Shown piece by piece: positions 34,228 through 42,919 of a stretch of 64,000 nt of DNA. A program made the position numbers and the translations under genes. Location: assembly GCA_019135865.1 (NCBI GenBank), contig JAGVVD010000019.1, positions 62,001-126,000 on the forward strand, read 5' to 3'. Source of the DNA: Elusimicrobiota bacterium. GTDB lineage: Bacteria; Elusimicrobiota; Elusimicrobia; Elusimicrobiales; UBA9959. Every line of letters begins with the position of its first letter. The stretch's first letter is position 1. The notes beneath the pieces are model-generated. The model was not told the DNA's origin, ran no database searches, and saw nothing but the letters and a program-made list of their open reading frames with translations.

Positions 34228-35871
34228 TCAGGCTCTCGCTTTCGCCCCGAGGATGGCCTCCAGGTCCTTCTCCGGGGTGGTTATCGGCATGATGTTGAAC
34301 TTCTCCACCAGTACCTTGAGCACGGCCGGCGTCACGAAGGCCGGCAGCGTCGGGCCGAGGCGGATGTTCTTTATGCCGAGATGCAGCAGCGTCAGCAGTA
34401 TGCAGACCGCTTTCTGCTCGTACCAGCTCAGGACCATCGACAGGGGCAGCTCGTTGACGCCCACGCCGAAGGCCTTGGACAGCGCCACGGCCACCTGTAT
34501 GGCCGAGTAGGCGTCGTTGCACTGGCCCATGTCGAGCAGGCGCGGTATGCCGCCGATGTCGCCGAACTCCATCTTGTTGAAGCGGAACTTGCCGCAGGCC
34601 AGCGTCAGCACGACGGTGTCCCTGGGGGCCTTCTCGGTGAACTCGGTGTAGTAGTTGCGGCCGGGCTTGGCGCCGTCGCAGCCGCCGACGAGGAAGAAGT
34701 GCTTTATCTGCCCCGCCTTGACCGCCTCTATCACCTTGCCGGCCACGCCCATGACGGTATTGTGGCCGAAGCCGACCAGTATGGTCTTCGGGTCGCCGTC
34801 CTCGGCGAAGCCGGGGGCTGCCAGCGCCGCCTCGACCGCCGGGCCGAAGTCGCCGTTCTTCAGGTGCGTCACGCCGGGCCACTCGACGAGGCCGGTGGTG
34901 AAGATGCGCGCCTTGTAGCCGTTGAGCGGCTTCTGTATGCAGTTGGTCGTCATGACGATAGCGCCGGGGAACTTGTCGAACTCCTTCTGCTGGTCCTGCC
35001 AGGCGCCGCCGTAATTGCCGGCCAGGTGCTTGTACTTCTTGAGCCCCGGGTAACCGTGCGCGGGCAGCATCTCGCCGTGGGTATAGACGTTGATGCCCTT
35101 GCCCTCGGTCTGCTTCAGGATGTTCTCGAGGTCCTTGAGGTCGTGCCCGCTGACCAGCAGCGCCTTGCCCTTGAGGGGGTTGATCCGCACCGGGGTGGGG
35201 ACCGGGTGGCCGTAGGCCGAGGTGTTGGCCTTGTCGAGCAGCTCCATGACGCGCAGGTTCACCTCGCCGCACTTCATGTTGTAGCCGACCAGTTCGTCCA
35301 CCGTCGGGTTCTCCCTGGCGAGGAAGTCCAGGGCCTCGTGGAAGAAGGCGTAGACCTTGTCGTCCTCCTGGCCCAGGATCAGCGCGTGGTCGGCGTAGGC
35401 CGCCGTGCCCTTGAGACCGTAGGCCAGCAGTTCCTGCAGGCCGGCCGCGTCGTCGCCGAGGGATTTCCGGCGGGCCATGATGCCGTGAGCGTCGGCCTCG
35501 GCCAGCAGGGCCTTGTAGTCGGTGGGGGCGGTCCAGGCCGCCGGGCCTTTAAGGGAAGGGTTACCGGCGAGCGCGCGGGCCCTCTCCTTTATCGTATTGC
35601 CCCGTATGACGCGCTCCGCGATATTCTTCGCGTCGAAATTGACGTTCGTGACCGTGGTGAACAGGGCCTCCACTATATAAAGGTCTATCTCGCGGTCCCG
35701 CTTGCCGGCCCTGGCGGCCGCGTGCGCGTACTGCGCCACGCCCTTGGCCTGCCAGAACAGCAGGTCCTGCATCTTCGCCGTTTCCGGGTCCTTGCCGCAT
35801 ACCCCCTGGACGGTGCAGCCCTTGCCGCCCGCCGACTGCTCGCACTGGTAACAGAACATATTGTCGCTCAT
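34228..35871 (-). CDS. hcp: Hybrid cluster protein (hydroxylamine reductase)
   Basis: A 547-residue Fe-S protein that reduces hydroxylamine in vitro and nitric oxide in E. coli. The N-terminal cluster cysteines are CYQCEQ (7-10), Cys19 and Cys25, and the C-terminal half carries the hybrid cluster ligands (for example VGGCDGAKPGRNYYTEF and ACGKFRFNK). It lies 33 bases after the Rrf2 regulator, and its expression is therefore probably driven from the promoter upstream of that gene. It is presumably a nitrosative stress enzyme. Confidence 0.96.
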   Translation of the reverse strand: MSDNMFCYQCEQSAGGKGCTVQGVCGKDPETAKMQDLLFWQAKGVAQYAHAAARAGKRDREIDLYIVEALFTTVTNVNFDAKNIAERVIRGNTIKERARALAGNPSLKGPAAWTAPTDYKALLAEADAHGIMARRKSLGDDAAGLQELLAYGLKGTAAYADHALILGQEDDKVYAFFHEALDFLARENPTVDELVGYNMKCGEVNLRVMELLDKANTSAYGHPVPTPVRINPLKGKALLVSGHDLKDLENILKQTEGKGINVYTHGEMLPAHGYPGLKKYKHLAGNYGGAWQDQQKEFDKFPGAIVMTTNCIQKPLNGYKARIFTTGLVEWPGVTHLKNGDFGPAVEAALAAPGFAEDGDPKTILVGFGHNTVMGVAGKVIEAVKAGQIKHFFLVGGCDGAKPGRNYYTEFTEKAPRDTVVLTLACGKFRFNKMEFGDIGGIPRLLDMGQCNDAYSAIQVAVALSKAFGVGVNELPLSMVLSWYEQKAVCILLTLLHLGIKNIRLGPTLPAFVTPAVLKVLVEKFNIMPITTPEKDLEAILGAKARA

Positions 35872-35904
35872 TATCTTTCTCCTTATATTACGCTGACCTT
35901 GAAA

Positions 35905-36309
35905 CTAGGCCCTCTTGGAGAGGTCCGAGATCTTTCCGGCGAGGACTTTGTCGAAGCGCCGGTTGGTTTCCGCCAGGAACCTGCCGAAAACACAGTCCCG
36001 GTGACGGCAGATCTTGTGTCCCATGAGGCAGGCCTGCGGCCTGACGGGCCCGTCTATGGCCGTCATGATATCCTTGAGGGACGCTTTGCGGCCGGAGGGG
36101 GAGAGTTCGAAACCCCCCTTGGGGCCCCGGACGGGGGACACCAGCCCCGCCCGCGTCAGTGCCTGCAGCACTTTCGAGAGATGGTTATAGGAGACTTTCA
36201 GCGCCCCGGCCATCTCGTGGGCGGAGCAGAGCCGCCCGCGCCCCGCCATGTAGTCCGCCGAGTGAAGGGCTATGGCCGCCGCTTCGGAGATGTTGAGTAT
36301 GGTCTGCAT
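35905..36309 (-). CDS. Rrf2-family regulator (NsrR-like)
   Basis: A 134-residue winged-helix repressor with an N-terminal helix-turn-helix (SAHEMAGALKVSYNHLSKVLQAL). Three cysteines in PQACLMGHKICRHRDCVFG (94, 101, 106) match the 2Fe-2S/4Fe-4S ligand spacing of NsrR/IscR proteins, so it should sense NO, O2 or Fe-S status. It is followed by hcp, the classic NsrR target. A promoter and overlapping inverted repeat lie upstream, consistent with autoregulation. An aagg site precedes the ATG. Confidence 0.9.
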   Translation of the reverse strand: MQTILNISEAAAIALHSADYMAGRGRLCSAHEMAGALKVSYNHLSKVLQALTRAGLVSPVRGPKGGFELSPSGRKASLKDIMTAIDGPVRPQACLMGHKICRHRDCVFGRFLAETNRRFDKVLAGKISDLSKRA

Positions 36310-36323
36310 CCTTCCGTCCTTTG

Positions 36324-36342
36324 TAGTAATCTGGTATTACTA
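36324..36342. promoter_or_regulatory. Probable Rrf2 operator
   Basis: TAGTAAT-N5-ATTACTA is a perfect inverted repeat. It overlaps the minus-strand -10 box (36339-36344) of the Rrf2-hcp promoter, the place a repressor would act. Binding by the adjacent Rrf2 protein is inferred. Confidence 0.6.
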
Positions 36343-36367
36343 TACCAATATATCCTTAAAGTGTCAA
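36339..36367 (-). promoter_or_regulatory. Sigma70-type promoter of the Rrf2-hcp operon
   Basis: On the minus strand TTGACA (36362-36367), a 17-base spacer and TATAGT (36339-36344) form a near-consensus promoter. The expected start lies about 20 bases before the Rrf2 ATG at 36309. Confidence 0.8.
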
Positions 36368-36388
36368 GGGCCCCGCGGGCCGGGGGTC

Positions 36389-37495
36389 CTATTTCGCGCG
36401 GGGGAAGAAGAGTCGGAAGGTGGTGCCCTTGCCGGGCGCGCTGTCCACCAGCACTTCTCCCTTGTGCTGCTTGACTATGCCGTAGACTATGGAGAGGCCG
36501 AGGCCGGTGCCTTTGCCTTTCGGTTTGGTGGTGAAGAAGGGGTCGAAGACCTTGTCCAGTATTTCCTGCGGTATGCCGGTGCCGGTGTCCTTGAGCTCCA
36601 CCAGCACGTATTCGCCGGGGGGGATGGGCCAGGGCGAATCCTCGCCCACGGCGACGTTGCTGGTCGCCAGGCGCATCGCGCCGCCGTCCGGCATGGCGTC
36701 CCGGGCGTTTATGGTCAGGTTCATTATGACCTGCCGGAACTGGGTGGCCTCCAGCTCCGCGTCCCAGAGGTCCCGCTGAAGTTCCATGCGGAGATCTATG
36801 TTATTGGCCATCAGGCGCTTGAGTATCAGCTCCGCGTCCTTTATCAGGTCGTTGGCGCAGGACTTCTTCGGCCGTGTCTCCTGGCGGCGGGCGAAGACCA
36901 GCAGCTGCTTGGTCAGCTCGGCCGTCTGGCGCGCGGTCTTGAGCGTTTCGGCCAGCAGTTTGTGCGAGATCGTGCCTTCCTTGGTGTCCTCGAGCACCAG
37001 CTCGACGGAGCCCAGGATGATGGTCAGCATATTGTTGAAATCGTGGGCTATCTGGCCGGCCAGCAGGCCGAGGGATTCCAGTTTCTGGCTCTCGATGAGC
37101 TGCTTCTCGAGCTGCAGTTCGCGGGTTATGTCCCTGCGCACCGAGATGAAGTGGGTGATCTCGCCGCCGGGGTCCTTTACGGGCGTTATGTCCGTGTCCA
37201 GGGCGTAGAGGGTGCCGTCCTTGCGCCGGTTGAGCAGGCGGCCGTGCCATTTGCGGCCGGACTTCACGGTAGCCCAGAGCTCCCGGTAGAAGTCGGGTCC
37301 GTGCGAGCCGGCGTTCTTGAGCACGCTCGGTCTCTTGCCGACCAGTTCTCCCGCGGAGTAGCCGCTGACCTCTTCCATCGCCTGGTTGGCGTAGATTATC
37401 GTCCCGGCGGCGTCGGTGATGAGTATGGCCTCCGAGGTCTGTTCCACGGCTTTGAGCACCAGCTTCTCGATGTCCCCGCAGACCCTGTTCTTCAT
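36389..37495 (-). CDS. PAS-domain sensor histidine kinase
   Basis: A soluble-looking 368-residue kinase. A PAS/PAC domain (about 12-125) precedes a HisKA domain with phospho-acceptor His151 in [10 protein letters not shown], and an HATPase domain with [18 protein letters not shown] and GTGLGLSIV. No membrane segment is seen, so it should sense a cytoplasmic signal. CheY-like receivers are encoded nearby at 37690 and 43609, but partnership is unproven. The ATG at 37495 has a TAGAAT box 7 bases upstream. Confidence 0.93.
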   Translation of the reverse strand: MKNRVCGDIEKLVLKAVEQTSEAILITDAAGTIIYANQAMEEVSGYSAGELVGKRPSVLKNAGSHGPDFYRELWATVKSGRKWHGRLLNRRKDGTLYALDTDITPVKDPGGEITHFISVRRDITRELQLEKQLIESQKLESLGLLAGQIAHDFNNMLTIILGSVELVLEDTKEGTISHKLLAETLKTARQTAELTKQLLVFARRQETRPKKSCANDLIKDAELILKRLMANNIDLRMELQRDLWDAELEATQFRQVIMNLTINARDAMPDGGAMRLATSNVAVGEDSPWPIPPGEYVLVELKDTGTGIPQEILDKVFDPFFTTKPKGKGTGLGLSIVYGIVKQHKGEVLVDSAPGKGTTFRLFFPRAK

Positions 37496-37509
37496 CGGTG
37501 ATATTCTAC
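37493..37509 (-). promoter_or_regulatory. -10 box and start context, shared word (copy 2)
   Basis: Identical to the 17 bases at 890-906 (plus-strand catcggtgatattctac). TAGAAT is at 37503-37508, 7 bases before the histidine kinase ATG. Confidence 0.5.
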
Positions 37510-37595
37510 CATATAGCGCCGGAAGCGCCGGCGGCGGCGCTTCCGGACCGTTCTTGTATTGGGCCGCCCAAAATTGATTTAATATCCCGTCAGAC

Positions 37596-37667
37596 GCCGC
37601 GGTAGCTCAGTGGTAGAGCACCGGTCTGAAAAACCGGGTGTCGCTGGTTCGATCCCAGCCCGCGGCA
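37596..37667 (+). tRNA. tRNA-Phe (GAA)
   Basis: A cloverleaf is visible: acceptor gccgcgg with ccgcggc, D-arm gctcagtggtagagc, anticodon arm CCGGT-CTGAAAA-ACCGG with anticodon GAA, and T-arm ctggttcgatcccag. The discriminator base is A and CCA is not encoded. TAATAT at 37580-37585 is a possible -10 box. Confidence 0.95.
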
Positions 37668-37689
37668 AATTTTTCGTGATGGTAACCTT

Positions 37690-38058
37690 ATGCCGATGAC
37701 CAAGAAGATACTGCTGGCCGACGACGACGCGGCGATGCAGGAGAGCCTGGCCTCCCTCCTGGAGGCCGAAGGCTACACGGTCCTCAAGGCCGGCAACGGG
37801 GAGGAGGCGGTGGAACTGGCCAGGAAAGAGCTGCCCTCCCTGATAATGCTGGACATCCATATGCCGCGGATGGACGGCCTGACCGCCTGCCACGCGATAA
37901 AGACGGACAAGGTCATAAAATCCATTCCCGTCGTGATGCTCACCGTCGAGGGCAGCGTGCGCGAGATACAGCAGGCCATCGATTACGGCGCCAAGACCTA
38001 TATCACCAAGCCTTCCAGCCGCGAAGAGATACTCAACGTCGTGCGCAGCATCATCTGA
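37690..38058 (+). CDS. CheY-like single-domain response regulator
   Basis: A 122-residue receiver domain with acidic pocket DDD (11-13), phospho-acceptor Asp55 in IMLDIHMPRMDG, Thr in VVMLTVEG and Lys in YITKPSS. No output domain is attached, so it acts by protein contact or phosphorelay. It lies between tRNA-Phe and a strong terminator. ATG codons at 37690 and 37696 are both possible. Confidence 0.93.
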   Translation: MPMTKKILLADDDAAMQESLASLLEAEGYTVLKAGNGEEAVELARKELPSLIMLDIHMPRMDGLTACHAIKTDKVIKSIPVVMLTVEGSVREIQQAIDYGAKTYITKPSSREEILNVVRSII

Positions 38059-38072
38059 CCGGCGCCGCCCGG

Positions 38073-38112
38073 AAAAGAGAGGCCCCGGACGCCTGTCCGG
38101 GGCCTCTCTTTT
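38073..38112. terminator. Strong bidirectional terminator
   Basis: A perfect 18-base-pair stem: aaaagagaggccccggac (38073-38090) and its complement (38095-38112) around a gcct loop. A/T ends on both strands make it serve the CheY-like gene and the convergent RlmI-like gene. Confidence 0.95.
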
Positions 38113-38127
38113 CTTTACCCCGTCCTC

Positions 38128-39324
38128 TTAGAAAACCTTGAGCAGGGCGAAGTGCAGGTACTCGGTCTCCGGCATCACGGGCAGGACGGGATGGTCCTTG
38201 GCCTGACCCCGCAGTTCCAGCAGCACCACGCGCCGGCGGCTCCTGCCGCAGGCCTCGCGCACTATGCCGACGAAGGTCTCCCTGTTTATGTGATGCGAGC
38301 AGGTCGAGGTGGCCAGCAGGCCGCCGGGCGGCAGCGCGGCCAGGGCCGAGGCGTTCAGTTTCACGTAGAGCTTGCGCGCCTGGGGCAGGTTCTTGCGGTT
38401 GCGCACCAGGTTGGGCGGGTCGAGCAGGACGAAGTCCGGCTTCTCCGGGAGTTCGCCGGCGCCCATCGCCGCTATCAGCCGCTCCGCGTTCTCCTTCCTG
38501 AAGAAGACCTTCTCCGACATGCCGTTGAGGGCCGCGTTCTTTTCGGCCGTCTCCACGGCCGACTGGGAGGAGTCCACTCCCCAGACCATGGCCGCCCCGG
38601 CACGGACGGCGTTGAGGGCGAAAGCCCCGGTATAGGTGTAGAGGTCCAGCACCTTGCGGTCCTGGAAATAGGGGGCCAGGAAAGCCCTGTTCTCGCGCTG
38701 GTCGAAGAACCAGCCCGTCTTCTGGCCGTCCTTCAGGGAGACGGAGAACTTCAGGCCGTTCTCCTCTATCTCCGCCTCGTCGGGCAGTTCGCCGAAGGCG
38801 GCTTCCGCGTAGCGCGGCAGCCCTTCGAGTTCCCTTATGGCGTGCGTGTTCTTGAAGTAGAGGCAGGAGGGGGAGAGAAGTTTTTTCACGGCCGCCGTTA
38901 TCTCCGGCTTGAGGCGTTCCGCGCCGGCCGAGAGTATCTCCGCCACGACGACGTCCCCGTACTTGTCCAGGACCAGCCCGCCGATGCCGTCGGATTCGCC
39001 GAAGAAAACGCGGAAGCTGCCGGAGAGGCCCAGCTCGCGCCTGTGCTCCAGCGCGCGGGCCACGGCCCTTTCCGTGAAATCCGGCTCCAGCGGCGACGGG
39101 CCGGTCTTGAGCAGCCGCACCGCTATGAGGCTGCGCGGGTTGAAGAACCCGGTGCCGGCCGTCTTGCCGTCCGGCAGCAGGACCTTCACCGGGCGGCCGG
39201 GCTCGGCCGAGGCGTCCACTTCCTCCAGCTCGTTGGAGAAGATCCAGGGATGCCCGGAGAGGAGCCTGTCCGCGTGGCCCTTCCTGAGCTTTACCGTTCG
39301 TATGTCCGTTTCAGATCTGTTCAT
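38128..39324 (-). CDS. RlmI-like rRNA (cytosine-C5) methyltransferase
   Basis: A 398-residue SAM-dependent methyltransferase. An N-terminal PUA domain (about 8-75; LRKGHADRLLSGHPWIFSNEL) precedes a central domain and a Rossmann fold with VLDLYTYTGAFALNAVRAGA and the catalytic-site FVLLDPPNLVRN, ending with a cysteine in STCSHH. E. coli RlmI methylates 23S rRNA. The start at 39324 overlaps the stop of the SAM hydroxide adenosyltransferase gene by 14 bases. Confidence 0.9.
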   Translation of the reverse strand: MNRSETDIRTVKLRKGHADRLLSGHPWIFSNELEEVDASAEPGRPVKVLLPDGKTAGTGFFNPRSLIAVRLLKTGPSPLEPDFTERAVARALEHRRELGLSGSFRVFFGESDGIGGLVLDKYGDVVVAEILSAGAERLKPEITAAVKKLLSPSCLYFKNTHAIRELEGLPRYAEAAFGELPDEAEIEENGLKFSVSLKDGQKTGWFFDQRENRAFLAPYFQDRKVLDLYTYTGAFALNAVRAGAAMVWGVDSSQSAVETAEKNAALNGMSEKVFFRKENAERLIAAMGAGELPEKPDFVLLDPPNLVRNRKNLPQARKLYVKLNASALAALPPGGLLATSTCSHHINRETFVGIVREACGRSRRRVVLLELRGQAKDHPVLPVMPETEYLHFALLKVF

Positions 39325-40102
39325 CGATGGATACTATGGCCTCCACCTTGTCGCCTATCTTGACGTTGAAATTCCGCGCGAAGCTTCCGTTGCGCACCGA
39401 GAACTCCAGGTAGCCGAAGGAGCCTATCAGCGCCAGGGGCTCGCCCTCGGCCACCGAGGCGTAGGTCAGTTTCAGCCCTTTGAGGACCCGGCCGGCGACG
39501 GTGAAGATGGCCCTGGCGTTTATCTGCTGCTGCTTTATGTTCGAGACGGCGTTGCCGAAGTTGTCCACGGCGATGATCTCCCCGTTCACCCTGGGGCCCG
39601 CGCGCTCCGGCGCGGGGAGGGGGAACCGGCGGTATTCCCTGAATACCGGCCCCAGTTTCTTCTCCGGCAGACCTTTGGCCACGGCCGCGGCCACGGGGGC
39701 CATTATGTCCCTGCCGTGGAAAGTGGGGCTTATCCTGGGCAGGAACAGCGAGGCGTTGCTGATGAAACGGACCTCCGTTACCGGCTCCTTCTCCTCCACC
39801 CAGCTGATGAGGCCGTTGTCGGGGCAGACGAACTGGTAATTCGCCGTCCTGGCCCAGATGATGCCGCGGCCGGTGCCCACGTGCGGGTCCACGACGACGA
39901 GGAAAAGCGTCCCCTTGGGCATATAGCCCATCGAGGACATCAGGTAGAACGAGGCCGTACGGATGTCCTGGGGCGGTATCTGGTGGGTTATATCGATGAT
40001 GACGGTCCCCGGCGCCGCGGAAAGGATGACGCCCTTCATCGCGCCGACGAAAGGCTCGTTCATGCCGAAGTCGGAGAGCAGCGCGATGTGCCTGGTTTTC
40101 AT
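39311..40102 (-). CDS. SAM hydroxide adenosyltransferase (DUF62 family)
   Basis: A 263-residue protein of the fluorinase/chlorinase-related family that adds water to S-adenosylmethionine, giving adenosine and methionine. It shows LLSDFGMNEPFVGAMKGVI (9-27), IDITHQIPPQDI and VVDPHVGTGRG typical of the family. Being beside a SAM-dependent methyltransferase may be chance. Fluorinase activity is very unlikely in this context. The preceding gene, a PyrE-like enzyme, ends close upstream. Confidence 0.9.
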   Translation of the reverse strand: MKTRHIALLSDFGMNEPFVGAMKGVILSAAPGTVIIDITHQIPPQDIRTASFYLMSSMGYMPKGTLFLVVVDPHVGTGRGIIWARTANYQFVCPDNGLISWVEEKEPVTEVRFISNASLFLPRISPTFHGRDIMAPVAAAVAKGLPEKKLGPVFREYRRFPLPAPERAGPRVNGEIIAVDNFGNAVSNIKQQQINARAIFTVAGRVLKGLKLTYASVAEGEPLALIGSFGYLEFSVRNGSFARNFNVKIGDKVEAIVSIDEQI

Positions 40103-40108
40103 CCGCCC

Positions 40109-40705
40109 TTATTCCTGGCCGTGGGCGTGATGCACGGTGGAGCCGGGCACGGTAAGCGGCAGTTTCTGCCGGCAGAGCGGGCAGTTGTCCGGCGGGAAGA
40201 GCTGCAGCGGGTAGGAGATCAGGGCGCGCACCGGGACATTGAGCGGCAGGTCGCTGGTGGAGCGGTCCACGATGGCGACGACGCCGACGACCTTGGCGCC
40301 GTAGCCGCGGGCCAGCGTCACCGCCTCGCCGGTCAGACGGCCGGTGTTGAGCACGTCGTCGACGACCAGCACGCGCTCCCCTTCCGCTATCCGGAAATCG
40401 CGCTTGAGCATCATGACGCCGTTGACCCGCTCGGTGAAGATGGAGCGGGCCTTCTTGAGGCGCGCTATCTCCTGCCCCACGGCCAGGGAGGCCAGCGAGT
40501 GGGAGAGCACGATGTTTATCTCCTGGGGGAACTTGGAGGCCATCTCTTTCGCTATTTTCTGGGCGAGATGGGGGTACTGCAGGGCCAGCGAGGGCTGTAT
40601 GTAGGTCTGGGTATGGAAACCGGAAGGGAGCTGGAAGTGGCCGTTGAGTATGGCGCCGTGCTCCTGAAGAAGTCCTACCACGTCGAGTTTTCCCAGTTTT
40701 GACAT
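40109..40705 (-). CDS. PyrE-like orotate phosphoribosyltransferase
   Basis: A 198-residue phosphoribosyltransferase. GHFQLPSGFHTQTYIQP (about 22-38) resembles OPRT substrate-binding sequence, and the PRPP motif is VLVVDDVLNTG. A CPLCRQKLPL tail near the C-terminus is additional, with a cysteine pair. It probably makes orotidine monophosphate, but no other pyrimidine gene is here, so a related purine or other phosphoribosyltransferase is possible. It lies 6 bases upstream of the SAM hydrolase gene. Confidence 0.85.
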   Translation of the reverse strand: MSKLGKLDVVGLLQEHGAILNGHFQLPSGFHTQTYIQPSLALQYPHLAQKIAKEMASKFPQEINIVLSHSLASLAVGQEIARLKKARSIFTERVNGVMMLKRDFRIAEGERVLVVDDVLNTGRLTGEAVTLARGYGAKVVGVVAIVDRSTSDLPLNVPVRALISYPLQLFPPDNCPLCRQKLPLTVPGSTVHHAHGQE

Positions 40706-40726
40706 TTCTCTCTCCTGACCGGCCGG

Positions 40727-42919
40727 CTAACGCCCGAGCCCGGCGAATTTAGCGGGGTCCAGCCCCGCTCCGCGCTTTATGGCCGCGTCTATTATCTTTC
40801 CGCTCTCCCGCGGGTTCATCGCCCGTATCTTGGGATCGTTGGCGTTGCCCGTCACGGAGAACGCGAGGGCCGGCTTGCCGCTGGCGTCGGTCATGGTCTC
40901 AGGCATGCCGCCCATCGAATGGTACTTATCCGATATTGTATAAACTTTTAGGTCCATTGTTTCATTGACCAGGTCCATCTGCCCCGCCACGTACGCCGAG
41001 AACTCGATGCCGTCTATGTAGAAGTTGTCTATCAGCAGTTTTCCGGAATCGAAGCCGTACTCCCCGCCGGTGCTCCTGAAAGTTATGTCCTTAAGCTTCG
41101 TGCCGAAGCGCAGGGCTCCCACCCTGTTCATCTTGTAGATGATGAGTATGGGCATGGAGATTATGTAATACACCCTGTCCTTTTCGGCGTTCTTCTGGAC
41201 CTGGTAGAAGGTCCCGGCCCCGGTCTGCAGGGCGAGGCGGCCTTTAAGGTTCCTTATGCCGCCGGTTATGTTCTTCATGTCGGCGGAGAGTTTCAGGTCG
41301 GCCGCGCCGATATAGGGGGTATTCACGCGGTCGGAGCGGTAGAGCGCGGAGAGGGCTCCCATGCCGCTGGGAGCCGCCGCTCTAAGGTGGCGCATCCAGC
41401 CCCCGCGTTCCTCTTCGCGCCCCGGCCCCGGCTTGTCTCCGGCGGCGTGGTCGTCGAAGACGGCGGTAAGCGCCCCGATGAACGCGGAATCCAGTTCGCC
41501 GGAATAGCCCTTTATCTCCAGCCTGCGGGAAGGGGACAGCGGCGCGGCGGCCGAGACCCGCAGGTTCACCGGCTTGCCGTTGAGCTCGCCGGAGAGAGAG
41601 CCGGTGAAGAGCCGCGAGTCGAGGGACGAGTTGAGCTTTATGCCGGAAAACCGGTAGGGGCCGAGCCTGGCCTGGCCTTTGGCTATCCTGAGATAACTGC
41701 CGTCCCAGCCTTCCCGCAGCAGCAGCGAGGCGTCCGTCCCGGAAAAGGCGACGCCCCGGTAGGAGAACCTGCTGCGCGTGGCGGAAACGAAAGCCCTGGA
41801 GAGCCTGTGACGGCCGCCCCTGTTGGTGAAGGCGGTGGTGAACTGGAGGCTGCCGGCGAAGTCGCCGAGCGGAAGACCGGTCACCACCCGGTGAAGCTGG
41901 GAGATCTCGGTCGGCGGGGCCGAGGCCGTCACCGTGTATTCCGGACCGCCGGGGAGGAAGGAGACGTCGCCGCGCAGGCGCAGGCCCAGCGAGGCCATCA
42001 GGGCCTCGAACTTGAAACCGCCGCCCGCGAGGGCCCCCTTCAGCGTCCAGGCGGAAGGCGGCAGGTTTATCCTGTGGGGCAGACCGGCCAGCCAGGGGAA
42101 ATCCCGTGAGCTCAGGGCGGACAGGTCGCCGGACAATTCGGCCTTCGGCGCCTTGAAATCGCGCACCGACCCGGTGAAAGCGAAGGACTGGGGCCCCAGC
42201 GTGAGGTTCAGCGAAAGGCCGGAGAAAGAGGCTTTCTCCAGGTCGAAACCGGCCAGGTCCATCACCCCGTCAGCGTGGAAGCCCCCGTCGGCGGGCCTGC
42301 CGGCCTCGTCTATCCTGAAAGCCGCGGAGAGCGAGAGGGGGAAAGGCTCGGAGGGCGAGAAGTCGCGGAACGAGATGTTGACCTTTTCGGCCGAATTGGT
42401 CTGCTTACCGTCGGGGGCGAATACTTTCAGGACGCCGTCCTTGATCTCCGCGTCCTTTATCGCGAGGGCTCTGCTCGACCGCCCTTTCTGCGCGTGGGCG
42501 TAGAGGATGTCGGCGAAGTTCCAGCCGCCGTCGGGCAGGCGCCTGACGTTTATCTCCGGCGAGACCAGGACCAGGCGCCTGAGCTCGATGGCGTTCCTCA
42601 GAAGGGCCCGCGGCGAATAGGAGGCGTAGATATGGCCGGCCTTTATGAAGAGCCCCTCGCCATGGTTGGGGGAACGGAAAACTTTCAGCCCCTTGATGTG
42701 TATGTCGCCGCCGTAGGAAAAAGTGGCGCTTTCTATGCTGACGGGGCGGATGAAGACCTCCTGCAGCTGGTTCAGGGCCAGCGCCTTGAGGTCGGCCGGG
42801 GTGAAAAGCATCCGGACCGCCACCGTTCCGGCGAGGAAAAGGAAGACCCCGGCCAGCGCCAGCAGCAGCAGCATGCGCAGCAGGAACTTGAGGGAGATCT
42901 TGATGCCGTGTATTATCAT
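40727..42919 (-). CDS. AsmA-like envelope protein (730 residues)
   Basis: An inner-membrane-anchored periplasmic protein. One N-terminal membrane segment (about 10-34) is followed by an AsmA-type region: IESATFSYGGDIHIKGLKVFRS, then long beta-rich repeats and a C-terminal AsmA_2-like stretch (GEYGFDSGKLLIDNFYIDGIEFSAYVAGQMDLVNETMDLKVYT, split). Family members are thought to move phospholipids between membranes. A TAAAAT box lies 9 bases before the ATG. A second AsmA-like protein occurs at 51678. Confidence 0.82.
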   Translation of the reverse strand: MIIHGIKISLKFLLRMLLLLALAGVFLFLAGTVAVRMLFTPADLKALALNQLQEVFIRPVSIESATFSYGGDIHIKGLKVFRSPNHGEGLFIKAGHIYASYSPRALLRNAIELRRLVLVSPEINVRRLPDGGWNFADILYAHAQKGRSSRALAIKDAEIKDGVLKVFAPDGKQTNSAEKVNISFRDFSPSEPFPLSLSAAFRIDEAGRPADGGFHADGVMDLAGFDLEKASFSGLSLNLTLGPQSFAFTGSVRDFKAPKAELSGDLSALSSRDFPWLAGLPHRINLPPSAWTLKGALAGGGFKFEALMASLGLRLRGDVSFLPGGPEYTVTASAPPTEISQLHRVVTGLPLGDFAGSLQFTTAFTNRGGRHRLSRAFVSATRSRFSYRGVAFSGTDASLLLREGWDGSYLRIAKGQARLGPYRFSGIKLNSSLDSRLFTGSLSGELNGKPVNLRVSAAAPLSPSRRLEIKGYSGELDSAFIGALTAVFDDHAAGDKPGPGREEERGGWMRHLRAAAPSGMGALSALYRSDRVNTPYIGAADLKLSADMKNITGGIRNLKGRLALQTGAGTFYQVQKNAEKDRVYYIISMPILIIYKMNRVGALRFGTKLKDITFRSTGGEYGFDSGKLLIDNFYIDGIEFSAYVAGQMDLVNETMDLKVYTISDKYHSMGGMPETMTDASGKPALAFSVTGNANDPKIRAMNPRESGKIIDAAIKRGAGLDPAKFAGLGR

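Noticed and set aside
34381-36474. 697-residue plus-strand ORF opposite hcp
   Set aside because: Hcp on the other strand has clear cluster motifs; the plus frame shows low-complexity Val/Gly/Arg sequence typical of shadows.
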